From positions 186,001 to 250,000 of the forward strand of contig JAPXFQ010001507.1 of assembly GCA_028564705.1 (NCBI GenBank): a DNA stretch of 64,000 nt, written 5' to 3'. A program made the translations under genes and the position numbers. Position 1 is the first letter of the stretch. Each line of letters starts with the position of its first letter. Shown one piece after another: positions 47,206 to 58,735 of the stretch. The notes under the pieces are model-generated. The model was not told the origin of the DNA, searched no databases, and was given only the letters and a program-made list of their open reading frames with translations. Source of the DNA: Apricaphanius iberus (lineage: Eukaryota > Chordata > Actinopteri > Cyprinodontiformes > Aphaniidae).

Positions 47206-47263
47206 GGTTCAACATTTCAAAACACAGTTTTTTTTTTCTCGTTTTTTTATAGTCACAGCCTGT

Positions 47264-48640
47264 TTAACTAGTAAAGTCCTTGTAGCGCTGAGGCTGATGA
47301 ACATTTCTACCACAGCTGGTTGTCTTTGGCATATCGTTCTGAGTTTGATGGTTCCACTGGACTGGTAGAGAGTCTGTTTGGGTATCTGGGGTGTTAACAG
47401 TCTCTATGTCAACAGGCTCTGTTTGAGGAACAATATGAGAACGTGTAGGGTGTCTATGATTCCTCCTGAGAATTGCACCTGAGTCTATTTCAACCTCATA
47501 GGATCTAGAGTCAACTGGTAACCTTGCCCAGCTTCCATTTGGTACGTGGCTCAAATGGCTGCACTCTGACAGTGTCACCTGGTCATAGATCTCTGGCTGA
47601 TCGGTTGTAGTATGCACATTGATGCTGTTGGTTGTCAAATTGTCCTTGTACGATGACTCAGCAATCTTTGAGCTGGGTTGCTGTTCAGTCCTTGTGATGG
47701 TGTGTTACAATGGTCCAAGAGTGCGAGATATAGCTCTAGTCCCCAGGCTTTTGCTTTGTGTAACAGTCTCGTAACATTTTAACAGCAGACTCTACCTTGC
47801 TGTTACTCTGTGGGTAATCTGGTGATGAGGTTTTGTGGTCAAACTCCCACAGTCGGCTGAATCTTTGGAACTCTTGGGATGAATATTGAGATCCGTTGTC
47901 TGAGACTACTGTGTTGGGAATGCCGTATCTAACAAATTGTAACTGTAGCTTCTTTATCAATGTCGTAGATTTCGCACCTGGCAAAAAGTCTATTTTCCAA
48001 AAGTTGGAATAGTAGTCGACTGTCACATGGTATTTTTGTTATCAAAGAGAAATAGGTCAACGCCTGCTTGGATCCTTGTGTGGGTTGAATGTTTCTCTGT
48101 GCTGTTTGTCATCCACTGACCGGCAAATATCACAGCGAGCTATGGGTGTCTTTATGTGGTCATTCATCCCAAATCCAGTAGACACATTCTCTAGCTCTTC
48201 GAAGACATCCTTCGGCACCGAGATGTGAGGAGTGCAGGCGGCTGGTGATGTTTTTCTGCAGTGAAGATGGAATAACCGCACGTTCATCACAAAAAACAAT
48301 GCCATCCCGATAACTTAATTCCTCCTGGAATGAAAAGTAGGGTTTGATTTCTTGTGGTATGGCCCTTTTGTCTGATGGCCATCCCTGCTCCATTAGTCTG
48401 ATCACAGTTTGTAGTGTTTTGTCATATTTTTTTTGGCTGTCCTGATCTGACTTAGACTGTCACCTGAAATTGGTAAGTGCTGCACCATATTGACAGTCTC
48501 TATGTCCACTTCTACAGAGCTCCGGGACGGACATTGTGGGACATATGCTCTGCTTAGGGTGTCTGCCAGTAACATGTCTTTGCCAGGAAATACATGCAGC
48601 TCCAAACTTGTCTGGGTGAGTAAATGAATGTCATATTTGT
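47264..48640 (-). pseudogene. Ty3/gypsy pol remnant: RNase H end, integrase
   Basis: Minus-strand pieces in order. VFPGKDMLLADTLSRAYVP (about 48570) is the RNase H/linker end typical of Ty3/gypsy pol. LHSSHLGAEGCLRRARECVY (about 48210) and, in a shifted frame, ARCDICR (about 48140) are the HHCC zinc domain of integrase. The core at 47736-48026 keeps the first Asp (TVDYYSNFW), the second (VVSDNGSQ) and the Glu (SKVESAVKM). 47264-47638 is a diverged C-terminal part. Protease, reverse transcriptase and gag are missing, and several frameshifts and stops separate the pieces, so it is inactive. Confidence 0.8.
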
Positions 48641-48688
48641 TAAAAATAAGGTCCAGGTAAAAAAAAAAAAAAAAATGTTTCCCTTTAA
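48640..48688 (-). mobile_element. TTAA-flanked terminus, same family as 14137-14180
   Basis: From the TTAA at 48685-48688, read on the minus strand: AGGGAAACA, a long T-run, ACCTGGACCTTATTTTTAAC. This matches the terminus at 14137-14176. It adjoins the 5' truncation point of the gypsy remnant. Confidence 0.5.
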
Positions 48689-49754
48689 TCTGATACAAAT
48701 ACCAAATGCATTGTCCTCATCAACAACAATGCTTAAGCTAATGGTGTAGTTGTAGAAACCTAACATATACATTTGTAAATTCTGAAGATTATGAGGAAAC
48801 TAATGTAGGTAAGATCCCAGTGGTGGGATCCTTTTTTAATAGGTTTTGCAGCCTACTTATATTTAAATAATATTGAAAAATGACTAGAAAGGTGTGAGGG
48901 TGTGATGTGGCAGCCCCCTCACTAAGGTGAAAATGATTTCATGTATGGAGACATTGTTTAGTTTGTACATTCATTTTGTATGTTTTGGTTTTGTGACAAG
49001 TTGGTAAGTTCACTAACATCTCTCTCTCTGAGGTCTTTCTGGGCGTGGCTTCATGGAGTACACACATGAAAGGACCCAAGCTGATGGAGATTGTCCAATT
49101 ATCACCCATTTGGGACAAACCATGGTTAGAGTAGAGAGGGGTAGGAGTGAATGGGGTTTTGTTTGTTCTGTTTGTTTTGGGTATTATGGTTCTTTGTTAT
49201 GTACTTAATTTAGTTTGTCAAAATGTATGTGAATGATCTCCATGGAGTGGGCTGTAAATAGTATTTATATATAGTATATTTGGGAATAGAGGGTGATTGT
49301 TGAAATGGTATGACCTGCAATGATATAAGGGCTGTGTAATAGTGGGAAAAAGGGAGAGGGAAGGGAACAGAGAGGTGAGACATGTTTGTATGTTGGAGAA
49401 CCTATGTAATCCCTGATCTGGACTGTCCTGCTATTGGTGAGCAGTTTTCAAATCATTTAAAGTTAAGAAAAACCAGAGCTCTGAAACCTTGTGTCCAGAT
49501 GTTGTCATTCCAGTGCTTCAACTTTCAAGACCGCTGACTGTAATCCTGTTTTGAGGGTCCTCCAACACCTTAACCCCAACAAAAGGGCAGTTATTATCTG
49601 GCCTATCTTCAGTCAAGTATGGAGGACATCACATATAAGAGGGAGCACACAGACTTTAGATGCTCCCCAGAATATATACCTGTATTGTTGTGCAGCCTAA
49701 ATCCAGAGTGAAAGTGATCCAGACCAATTCAAGAGAAGATTGGAATATATATAC
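48689..49754. other. Unrecognised; possible LTR-like block 48900-49512
   Basis: The stretch starting TGTGATGTGGCAGCCC and ending TGTTGTCATTCCA has TG...CA ends and a TATATA region, but no TSD or matching copy was found in the window, so an LTR is only a guess. Confidence 0.25.
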
Positions 49755-50134
49755 TAGGGGTGCAACAATACCACTTTTTTCAGACCGATCCAATACCGAT
49801 ACTTGGATTTGAGTACTTGCCGATTCCAAATACCAATACCGATACTTCTCCCACACAAAAAGCAATGATTGAATGAATTGGAAAGCAGGTTTTATTTTTT
49901 TTCCCTGATTGTTACAAAAATTATGGTGAATTAGATAAAAAAAATTTAAAATAAAAAATGACCACAAAACTTAATTTTCAAGTGAAGAATAAACATTTTC
50001 TGTATTGCAGTGTTTTCACATTTTAAGTATTGGTTCATCGGTTTTAGTTAACTGATATCGATACAGTACATTAGAACGGTATAGGCCCAGATATCCAATA
50101 CCAGTATCGGTATCGGTGCATCCTTAATAGATAC
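49747..50134. mobile_element. hAT-type MITE with 8-bp TSD
   Basis: TAGGGGTGCAACAATACCAC starts at 49755 and the inverse of TAAGGATGCACCGATACCG ends at 50126. Flanks ATATATAC (49747-49754) and ATAGATAC (50127-50134) differ at one of eight positions. The ends are rich in CCGATACC words. 372 bp, no transposase. Confidence 0.75.
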
Positions 50135-50937
50135 AATTTATACTGTATCTGCAGTGGTAGATTTAGCAGTTTTGTGGCCCAGGGCAAACAAAGACATGAG
50201 GCCCTTTGCAGCTTTTGTTCTGAACCTTTTCAATTGAACCTTAGAAAAAATGTCCTAAATGTAAATACTTTACTGGTTCAATCTTTGAACAGCACTAATG
50301 CCTACAATTTAGATATCTGCAACTGCATCTGAATGAAAAAAAACCCAACACATTCAACAGTTTAAAAAAATGTTCCATAAATAATATTATTTATTTCTGT
50401 AACTATGTGTTCCAGGCAGCCATGTTAGTGACAAGGAAATTGTATTTGTTGCACTTTGAGTAACAACAAATTTATATGGGACATGATCAGGAGACCTTTC
50501 ATGCCATCTCAAATGGGCTGCAAGTAGTGACCATTACAAAATATTCTTGTATGAGCTGATATACCAAGAGACTTCCTTTCTAGTCCAGTTTGGCAATCAA
50601 ATAAGCGGTTGGAAAATGACAATACCACAATAATTTAAAATTCTTCATGCAGCAAAATTACATGAAGGGCTAAAATAACTAATAGGGAAAGTTCTGTTGT
50701 TTTACTTGCAGACTGTTCTGTAAGAACAACTAACAGACATTGCGAATTAGCCTAGGGTACAAATGTAGTATGTCACAGGTTTAATGTACATACTTGTCCC
50801 TATCAAAAAAAACACACAAAAAAACACAGTTGCTTATAATTAAATAATCATATCTACAAACATATAATTAAGAAATCAGAAGGACTTAAGCAGGTCCTGA
50901 TGGAATCACAACACCATAACCCAACTGGATTTATGAC
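50135..50937. other. AT-rich intergenic sequence
   Basis: No recognised feature. Confidence 0.45.
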
Positions 50938-51621
50938 AATCAGGCACTCAGTTGACTGAGTTGTGACGCAGTTGACTCATTGTGTTACTGACTTCATGAA
51001 ATGTTCTATTTTAATTCACTTGTATTAACTTGATGTAATTTATCTAATGCTACCTGCATGCAACAGCATAACTCAATTTACTGCTTTTTTGGTAAAATCT
51101 CCACAAAGTAAGTTGCCTTTTGCCTGCACTGGCTGGGTTGCTGAACAAGCTGCTCTGACAATCAGGTACTCAGCTGACCAGTCAGCATTTAAAATCATTG
51201 TTTTATTGATTTCATGAAAGGTTCTAATCATCTGAGATTTTGAATTTGAGGTTTTCATAAATTTCAAGCCAACATCATCAAAATTATAACAAATAAAGGC
51301 TTGAAATATGTGACTTTGCATGAGTCTATATCATGCATTTGTTTCACTTTTTCTGTATGAAATATGTGAAAGCAATAGTGAGCACACGTTCTGCACAGAA
51401 ATGAAACAGGACTGGGTTTATTTCAACTAACTAGCAAACAATGTAACAATTAACGTTAGTATTAGCTTAAAACAATATCTTGACATGTATCAACTTGCTG
51501 TAATTTAGCTAATGTTACCTGCATGCAACAGCATAACTCAATTTACAGCTTTTTTGGTAAAATCTCTCCAAAGTTGGTTACTTTTTGCCTGTGGTGGTTG
51601 GTTTGCTGAGCAAGCTGCTCT
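50938..51621. repeat. Interleaved direct-repeat array around a Tc1 end
   Basis: Unit X (AATCAGGCACTCAGTTGAC..., 50938-51007) recurs at 51160-51227. Unit Y (51022-51156, containing CCTGCATGCAACAGCATAAC) recurs at 51487-51621, offset 465 bp. A Tc1 terminal segment sits between X' and Y'. Confidence 0.7.
51228..51370 (+). mobile_element. Tc1 3' terminal fragment
   Basis: TGAGATTTTGAATTTGAGG, ATAAATTTCAAGCCAACATC, AAAATTATAACAAATAAAGG and CTTGAAATATGTGAC followed by TTTGTTTCACTTTTTCTG, the non-coding end of the same Tc1 family as 19776-20345. Confidence 0.6.
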
Positions 51622-53093
51622 TCAGCACCTCTCTGTGATCCACTGATGCCTGTGTTAGCATGTGTGCACACAAGGTGTGTTTAAAGACAGCTCTGGAAAA
51701 ATGTTTTACCGCATATTAAACTGCAGTAACAGCTGAAAATAATGTGGAAAACAAAGGGACACGGAATGTGCGGGGGACAAGTCCCACGCGTACCCTGCCT
51801 CCATTATGTCCATTATACATCTCAATTTGTTAATCATGGGACCCTTAAAGTGTTTGGAACCCAAGCCAATTGCCTGCTTTTGTGTAACGGTAAGTCCACT
51901 TCTATCTGCAGTCAGAAGGGTCTCAAAAGTCAGACCCTATATAATAGTTATTTGGGGGACAAAAAGTCTTTAGTTCTCACAGTTTAAAATCTACCACATG
52001 TGCATCAAAGTGAGCTTGTGTTTAACGCAGAAATTAATATACGTTTTCCCTCGTGAGCTTTTTGCTAAAGCTGTCAGTGACCTAAGACACAGATGTTCCC
52101 ATTTATGTACTTATTTATTCCAATCTTTCTTCATGACCCAGTTTTGCTAGGACTGTCTTTGAAGTTTGCTACATTTGGTTTCAGGCTCAGTGTTGCTTCT
52201 TTTAGTTTGCTCATTTTCTAACAGGAATCTAGGAGTCACTTTAGCACATTCACATACATAAACACCCATAAAGAGCTGCAAAATTGAGGGCAGAGCCTCA
52301 ATTCTGGTCTAAGATTAGAAATTTGAGGGCAAACCACTGCAGTTCAGATAACAGAGCTCGTTTTACATTGTAGCATATCATGCCCCGACAAACATTTCTA
52401 CTCAACTCAGAATTTCTTAAAATAAAGAAAATGAGATTCTGTCTCCTTTCTTAAATTTACTATTAAAACATTGTGATTAAAAAAAAAGGAAGAAAAAAAA
52501 CAGTGGTTATCAGTTTGTTCTCAGTCTGCAAATCTGTATATTATTCTCATTTGTCAAGGATGCAATAATAAGAAAAAGACATAAAAACAAACTCAGAAAT
52601 GAAATAGCAAAATGATCAGCTAAGAAAAGTTTACAAAAGCTGTATGCTGCACTAATTGCTGACCCAAGTCTTGGATTGTTTTAAATTAATTGATTATTTT
52701 CTAAACGCTGTCGGAAGATTTAAGAAGCCTCCCTTTAACCAGCCTCGCTGACCTAAATTGAATAAATTGGGATGAGTTTTTTTCCTCGCAACAATTCACA
52801 GGTGATTTCTCCCAATGGATAGTACAGAAGCCAAGATATATATAAAGCCAGGGGTGAATGACACCAAAACTTTTATTAGCTCAATATGACACTGACTCCC
52901 AGTTATATAGTTGTGATCATTTTATATTCCATATAAACACCTTAAATCAGATAGAAATAAATTAAAAGTAAATTCACCACTACCATACTTTGTATTACTT
53001 TATATTTCCGTGCTTCAAAGGATAACATGGATGGAATGGATGGTTTGGATGTTAAAAAACTAGACAGTGCACTTCCTTAAATAAAACAAGTAA
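51622..53093. other. AT-rich intergenic sequence
   Basis: No recognised feature. A plus frame at 51742-51987 (81 codons) shows no motif. Confidence 0.4.
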
Positions 53094-53235
53094 GGGATAG
53101 TGCCCGACGAGGTGTACATTATCAGAAAATAATGGACGACGCGGAGGTGTGAACCGTCCTCTGCTTCGCGTCGGACGGTTGCTTCCGCGAAGTCCATTAT
53201 TTTCTGATAAATGACACCTCAAAGGGCATTATCCC
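53094..53235. repeat. 142-bp palindromic hairpin of a DNA element
   Basis: Arms start GGGATAGTGCCC (53094) and, inverted, GGGATAATGCCC (53235), with a perfect 19-bp core TTATCAGAAAATAATGGAC. The centre includes GACGGTT and CCGTCC words. GAGGTGTACATTATCA reappears near 54257, so the hairpin and that end probably belong to one old element. Confidence 0.7.
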
Positions 53236-53335
53236 GATTATACCATTGTCACTTACGAAAGAAAGAGATATTTAATCAATTAGTAATACTTAATGTGTTT
53301 TACAGTTAAAAACACATTTACAGTTAAAAACACAG

Positions 53336-53965
53336 CCCCAGGAGCTGCTGATCATCTTCTACACAGCAACAGTCCAGTCTGTCCTGACCTCATCCATCTC
53401 TGTCTGGTTCGGATCCGTCACCAGGCAAGACAAGGACAGACTGCAGAGAACAGTCAGGACTGCAGAGAGGATCATAGGAACCGATCTTCCCTCCATTCAG
53501 GACCTATTCCGGGCCAGGGTCAGGAAGCGGGCCAGGAAAATCACCTCTGACCCCTCACACCCTGGCCACAATCTGTTTAGGCTCCTCCCCTCAGGTCGGC
53601 GTTACAGAGCGTTGTACGCCAAAACCACCCGACACAAAAACAGTTTTTTCCCCCAGGCTGTCGCTCTGACGAACTCTGTCTAGTCACAGTGTGTGAGTGC
53701 ACTCACATAACAATAAACTATAACTCTGCACTTCTGTACATACTCACTGTAAAATAACCCCGGCTTGGTGTATATATTATCCTTTATTATTTACGATCTG
53801 ATATTTATTTGTATTTTTACTTATTTTTGTTCTTATTTTTATTTTTTTATTTCACTTATTCAAGTTCTGTACTGGAGGAAAAAGTTTGCCGGAGTCAAAT
53901 TCCTTGTATGTGACATACTTGGCCAATAAACTGATTCTGATTCTGATTCTGAATTCTGATTCTGA
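53336..53965 (+). pseudogene. L2/Rex1-type LINE C-terminus, 3' UTR and tail
   Basis: The plus frame reads SSISVWFGSVTRQDKDRLQR, IIGTDLPSIQDLFRARVRKR, HNLFRLLPSGRRYRALYAKT and FFPQAVALTNSV, then a stop near 53681. This is the conserved C-terminal tail after the reverse transcriptase in L2/Rex1/CR1-group LINEs. The 3' UTR ends CTTGGCCAATAAACTG and a GATTCT repeat (53931-53965), the usual tail of these elements. It is strongly 5' truncated with no RT catalytic part. The frame over this short stretch is nearly intact (one shift near 53550), so the insertion is fairly young. Confidence 0.75.
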
Positions 53966-54023
53966 AATCGCGAGGGATTTTATATAAGTCGAGCGCACTA
54001 TTTAATATCTCCCGTATACAGGC

Positions 54024-54036
54024 GTTGCCAAGCAAC
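54024..54036. promoter_or_regulatory. Perfect RFX X-box-type palindrome
   Basis: GTTGCCAAGCAAC fits the X-box consensus GTNRCC-N(0-3)-RGYAAC exactly with a one-base spacer. It lies in DNA-transposon-like sequence, so a function is only possible. Confidence 0.35.
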
Positions 54037-54239
54037 GTAGCTAGAGCAAGCCGACCGAAGCGATTTATCAGTGAGGGGAAGTGAGATGATGGCTTTACCT
54101 TACGTGATATAAAATATCATTTCAGAAGGCCAGTACACTACTTACTGCTTGTGTGTTGCCAGAGGATGATGCATATAACGATGAGACTCCGTTGCCATTT
54201 GAGCCAGCGCAATAATTTAGAACTGTCATCAGGCAATTT

Positions 54240-54345
54240 GACGGGACACCTTTCCTAGGTGTACATTATCACTTTTTTATGTACACCCTCCAGCCAATCA
54301 GAATCGAGTATTCACCCAGACCATGGTATAGACCTAAATAGCATT
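54240..54345. mobile_element. Right end of a DNA element
   Basis: CTAGGTGTACATTATCAC, CCAGCCAATCAGAATCGAGT and GACCATGGTATA form a familiar teleost element end. TATACCATTGTC near 53239 is its diverged inverse. The LINE at 53336-53965 sits between the two. Confidence 0.4.
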
Positions 54346-55469
54346 AATTTTGACTTCTCTTTTTCCCTGATATTTTCCATTCAGGCACAAGAAATAAGAT
54401 AACTTAAATGTAATGTATAATACAAATACTTATTTACTATACCTTTGAAAAATGGCTTTGTGGAGAATTTTTTTTTATGTGTTTATGGTGGTTGTTTTTT
54501 TCTATTGTTTAGAAAATTATCAGCATGATGTGAATTGTATTGATTTGACAGAGATGATGTAATAAAGAGGGTTGCATTACTGCATTATAATATGACAGAG
54601 CCTGGTATTCCTGTTTTTCTTTTCTTTGCTTATAACATATCTACTCAGAGGGAGCAGAAACAGACTTAGCCTAAATATTTTTTTGTAGAAAAAAGTAAAT
54701 ATGGAACATTCTATCTGGATTTTTTTTTTTTTTTTTTTTTGCTTTATTGTTTGGAATGGCAAGCAACACATTAGGTGTTTTGTTAAAAAAATACATAAAT
54801 AACTATTGCCTATGATGCATACAATCTTAAAAAAAAATAGTATTCAATAATCTTGCATGGCCCGTTTTAAATGATTTAATGGATGGCTCCTGAGCCATCC
54901 ATTAAACCGCCCTTGCACCGTCCCTCCTGTGCTGCGCCTACTCCTCTTTTTGCACAGATCGCGGGCTCTTGGCTTGGCGCAGGTAAACAGGGTTAGACGT
55001 TTTAGCTTGAGTATTAAATTGGTATATGTTTACAGAGAAGCTTTATGTTTTAAATAATGGTGGAAAATGTGCAAACAATGGGTCGAAAACATAAAACTAT
55101 ATGTATTTGCTAAGGCTATGGCCAAAGGAAAAAAAACTGATGGAAAACAGAGAAAGAGAAAAGCAGATTGTGCATTCGTGCTTTAGTGAGCTATGGCATC
55201 AGCTAATGAAACAGAAAGGGCTGCAAACTGATTCTCAATATCTTGTTGCTTGGTGAGATGGTTGTTTGACATTACATGTGGCTGGTATGGTATTTTCATT
55301 TTAACAAGTATCTGAGTAGCTGAAGCTAAAACGCAATGAACAAAGTAATGCTAGTAATTTTTGTAGCACTCTCATGCCATAGTGGGTTTGCTAAGGTTTG
55401 CCACCAATGAAGTTTGTTTCTCACTGACTCTTGTTAGCTGTGTAACACTCTTGAGAACATTGTTCATAC
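54346..55469. other. AT-rich sequence with T-run and palindrome
   Basis: Contains a T-run (54720-54740) and a perfect 15-bp inverted repeat (54875-54906). No gene seen. Confidence 0.5.
54875..54906. repeat. Perfect 15-bp inverted repeat, 2-bp spacer
   Basis: TTTAATGGATGGCTC and its exact inverse GAGCCATCCATTAAA. No T-run follows, so not a bacterial-type terminator. Confidence 0.9.
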
Positions 55470-56359
55470 CATGGGTCTGATTTACCAAGATTCCTAATAA
55501 TGACTGCAATAATGCTTGCCATGCTAAAAATTTGCGACAGTGGGCTGTCCTTCATGCATGAGTAATTGATAACAGGCACAAGCAGTAGTATTAAAATGAG
55601 GACTTTCCGGCTGTGGTGAGCTGCACCACAGATAGAAAGAGGAGGAATATGTGCATTGATTCATGATGGGTCTTTTAGCAAAACAAGGGGAAAAACAACA
55701 AGCATATCAATTCTATGGCTGTTACCGAGTTAATTACTATTAGGCTAGAATATTGTCAATTATGTTACTTATTTTTAGTAACAAACTTAATGCATATAGT
55801 GTACATGTGTTGTTCTCTGCTCCATGCCAACATCATAATCTAGAGTCAGATTTATTAAAGCTGCAGCATGTCCAGAACAAGGTCGCTAAGATGTCCATAT
55901 TCTACTAATGTTGTTGAAATGCACCACACTTCACCAAGGCCTCTATTAAATGTCAAGTTGCAGTACAGAAAATGTTATTTTGAAAATGTGTAATCTTTAA
56001 TGTATGAATTATGTTTTTAAAATGTCATATATATACTCACTTGCCATTGTGGTAGTGTACATGATTACTACAATTTATTAAATTGAACCCAGACAGATAA
56101 TAACCAATCCGGGGGAAACTAATGAGGATCCATGAAGAAAGCAACTCAATGCGCTCAGTGCATTTTCAGTAGATGCAGAGGCATTGAGTGTCAGTTATGA
56201 TGCGTCTTTGGGGGAAAAATACAGGTAACAAGCTCAGAATATAACAGGCGCAATGCTCTCTGCAGCATGTTAGTAAATCCGCTACAGCCTGTTTTTGCGA
56301 CGCTGTGTGGATTGCAGCAGTTTTAACAAGCACAAACCGTTGATAAATCAGGCCCTATG
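55470..56359. mobile_element. TIR element, GGTCTGATTTAC ends (hAT-like)
   Basis: CATGGGTCTGATTTACCAAG begins at 55470 and the inverse of CATAGGGCCTGATTTATCAA ends at 56359. Interior GC words (GCGACGCTGTGTGGATTGCA) fit a familiar fish element. TSD not clear; class uncertain. Confidence 0.5.
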
Positions 56360-56965
56360 TATTTTATGCTGCTAGAATTAGCACTCTGATTTATTGTTTT
56401 TATCAGCTGTGAGAAGTATATAGCTTGGTCTTGTACACGAGTGAAACATAGTTTCCTGTTGAGTCACCCCACCCCCACCCCCTGCATCCACGAGTGTCTC
56501 AGAATCCCGCTGTCATTGGTGACTCACTGAACTTTATGCTGAAACAGCATGGCTTTGACAAAAAAGAAAAAACTGTTTTAGAAAGAAAATGTTGCTCAGA
56601 GAAATATTTGCTAGAGTATCCCTTCGTTAGGCTTCATATATCTTCGACTCTGGTCAAGTTGGCTTGACAAACACTGGTTTTACCCTTTGCTGTTCTCCTT
56701 GGACTCAAATCTTAACTTATTTGCTAAAAGTCATAATATTGTTGGGTTTAGGTTTATACAGTATATAAACAAATGCTCCTTTTCCAATAGGGTCGGGTCA
56801 GGATGGCCCAGAATGGGATGGGTGTACTTCCATTTCTTTTTCAGGAGCACGGCAGTGGATGAGGACATTTGCTGACTTAGCTCAACAAAAGCTACAACAA
56901 AAATCTGTCACAAAATCATCACTAAAACATTGCTCAGAAATCGATCCATTAAGTAATGTGAATAC
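56360..56965. other. No recognised feature
   Basis: Short frames only; a C-rich CCCCACCCCCACCCCC tract at 56466-56482. Confidence 0.4.
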
Positions 56966-57360
56966 TAATGCATTTTATTAATGAGTGCCTTTCAGGACAC
57001 CCAAGGGCGCTTTACAAGAAACAAGCACAGAAAATAAAAATAAATAACAATAAAAAACAATGAAATTAAACATTTTAATTAGAGAGAGTAGACTATCCTG
57101 AACAAATGTTTTGAGTCTGGTTTGACAAGGGGAAAAGAGTCAGTATTATGGATCTCAGGTGGTAGAGAATGCAATAGTGCTGAGGCAAAACCGGGGCAAA
57201 GTGAGATGAATAGTAGAGGACCTGAGGAAATGAGAGGAGGAAACAATGCAAAAGAGCTCTGACAGGTAGGGAGGGGCAAGATTATGGATGGCCTTTAATG
57301 TATACAGGAAGAGTTCGAAAGAGATTCTGAACTTAACTGGAAGCCAGTAATACTGTATTT
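56966..57360 (+). repeat. Teleost repeat (GCGCTTTACAAG / GGGAGGGGCAAGATTATGG type)
   Basis: GTGCCTTTCAGGACACCCAA, GGGCGCTTTACAAG, then an A-rich stretch, GTTTTGAGTCTGGTTTGAC, GACAGGTAGGGAGGGGCAAG, ATTATGGATGGCCTTTAATG and TGGAAGCCAGTAA follow a very common fish repeat; class not assigned. Confidence 0.6.
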
Positions 57361-57564
57361 ACATTGATTTGATTTGTAAGGGCAGAATTCTGAGCCATCA
57401 GAAATTAAATCATACTAACTTTCTTTGGAATTTGAATTGCTCAACTTGAGTAAATGCTTAGAGGAAGTGAATATCACTGTGTAATTTCAAATCCAATTTA
57501 TTGATATGAAAATTATTGATACTAAGATTAATTAAATAATCTAAACTGAATTAAGTTTATTTCT

Positions 57565-57930
57565 GTTTTAGAGGGACTAAAGCCTGGAACACTCTTCCCA
57601 GTAACCTAAAAAGTGTTACAGATTTCCATACTTTCTCACATGAAGTGAAAAAATGGATTTTAAGTAATAAGTCTTGTCCTCACTAATCATTATTTCTGTA
57701 TATTCTTAATTCACTGTGTGTGTCTGCGTGTATGCGTGTGTGTGTGTGCAACTCTGTTATTTGTATGTCATTTTATCCTATGTTTTTCTTCTCACCTGCC
57801 CAGGGACTGCTGATGGAGATTAACTCTTAGCTATAATCTGGCACAAGCCATCTTTTTCTTCTTGTAACTAATGAACCATATACATGGTATACAGGAACCA
57901 TATAAATAAACCAATAAACTAAACTAAACT
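57565..57930 (+). pseudogene. LINE ORF2 C-terminus with 3' UTR
   Basis: An open frame reads TKAWNTLPSNLKSVTDFHTF, then SHEVKKWILSNKSCPH, and stops at 57684-57686. This WNxLP...K-W pattern is the C-terminal tail of non-LTR retrotransposons of the L2/CR1/Rex type. The 3' UTR has a TG microsatellite, CACCTGCCCAGGGACTGCTG, GATGGAGATTAACTCTTAGC and an AAACTAAACTAAACT tail. Nothing upstream of 57565 belongs to the reverse transcriptase, so the copy is severely 5' truncated. Confidence 0.65.
57714..57749. repeat. (TG)n microsatellite in LINE 3' UTR
   Basis: CTGTGTGTGTCTGCGTG then GTGTGTGTGTGTG, imperfect. Confidence 0.8.
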
Positions 57931-58735
57931 GCTATTGTATTTCAAGTTTTATAATCAAATTGTGAGCATCAGATTCAAAGTCAAAACTCAGATGCAAAGT
58001 AAAAATTAAAGATTTTCACAATCAGTTTGGTTTCATCATTTTTTTATATATACAATATAACTATATTAGGGGTGGAGTAGAAGCTGAATACAGTAATCAG
58101 AAAGGCACAAATTACATGTTGTTTCATTAAATATTATTTCAAACAAGTATTCAAACCATATTTTTATTTGAAGGTCTGAGCAAGAAAAAAAATCTAGTAT
58201 GATGCTACGAGTAAATCAATCACTGGAGAGAAAAGCTCACCCACCTTCTCTCTTCACATTCTTGTTCTGGTTAATAACAAGAGTCAAGGCAGACACGCTA
58301 CTTCCGTGTACCCCCATCTCTATGATGGTACACGGACAATAATCACCAAACACTGACAACGACATAACTCAAAGGATAACTAAGGAGCACGGCTACATTT
58401 GGAACACGAACTATAACGTACAACAGAGAGCTTCCAAAATTAACATGAACAGATTACACAAAAGTCTTGGCGGCGTACAACCGTCCTCCAATTGTTTTTT
58501 TTAAAGGTTTTGTGGCCACGGTGGCCTTTCTTTTGTTCTATTTTCAATGACTTTCTCGTTACATGTCCATTTCTGGATTTATGTAATAAGAACAGACAAA
58601 ATTTAATATCCATAATAATTAAAAAGGATAATAATGTAATTTAGAAGTGTAATGAGAAGAAAACGTAAAGCCTATTTTGAATTTTACTAAAATACAAATA
58701 CACATACAAATACCAACTGCTTTACACACCCCTAA
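57931..58735. other. No recognised feature
   Basis: AT-rich; 58260-58500 is less AT-rich but shows no frame or ends. Confidence 0.4.

Noticed and set aside
48900..49512. Possible LTR with TG...CA ends
   Set aside because: No TSD, no second copy and no internal retroelement sequence in the right orientation.
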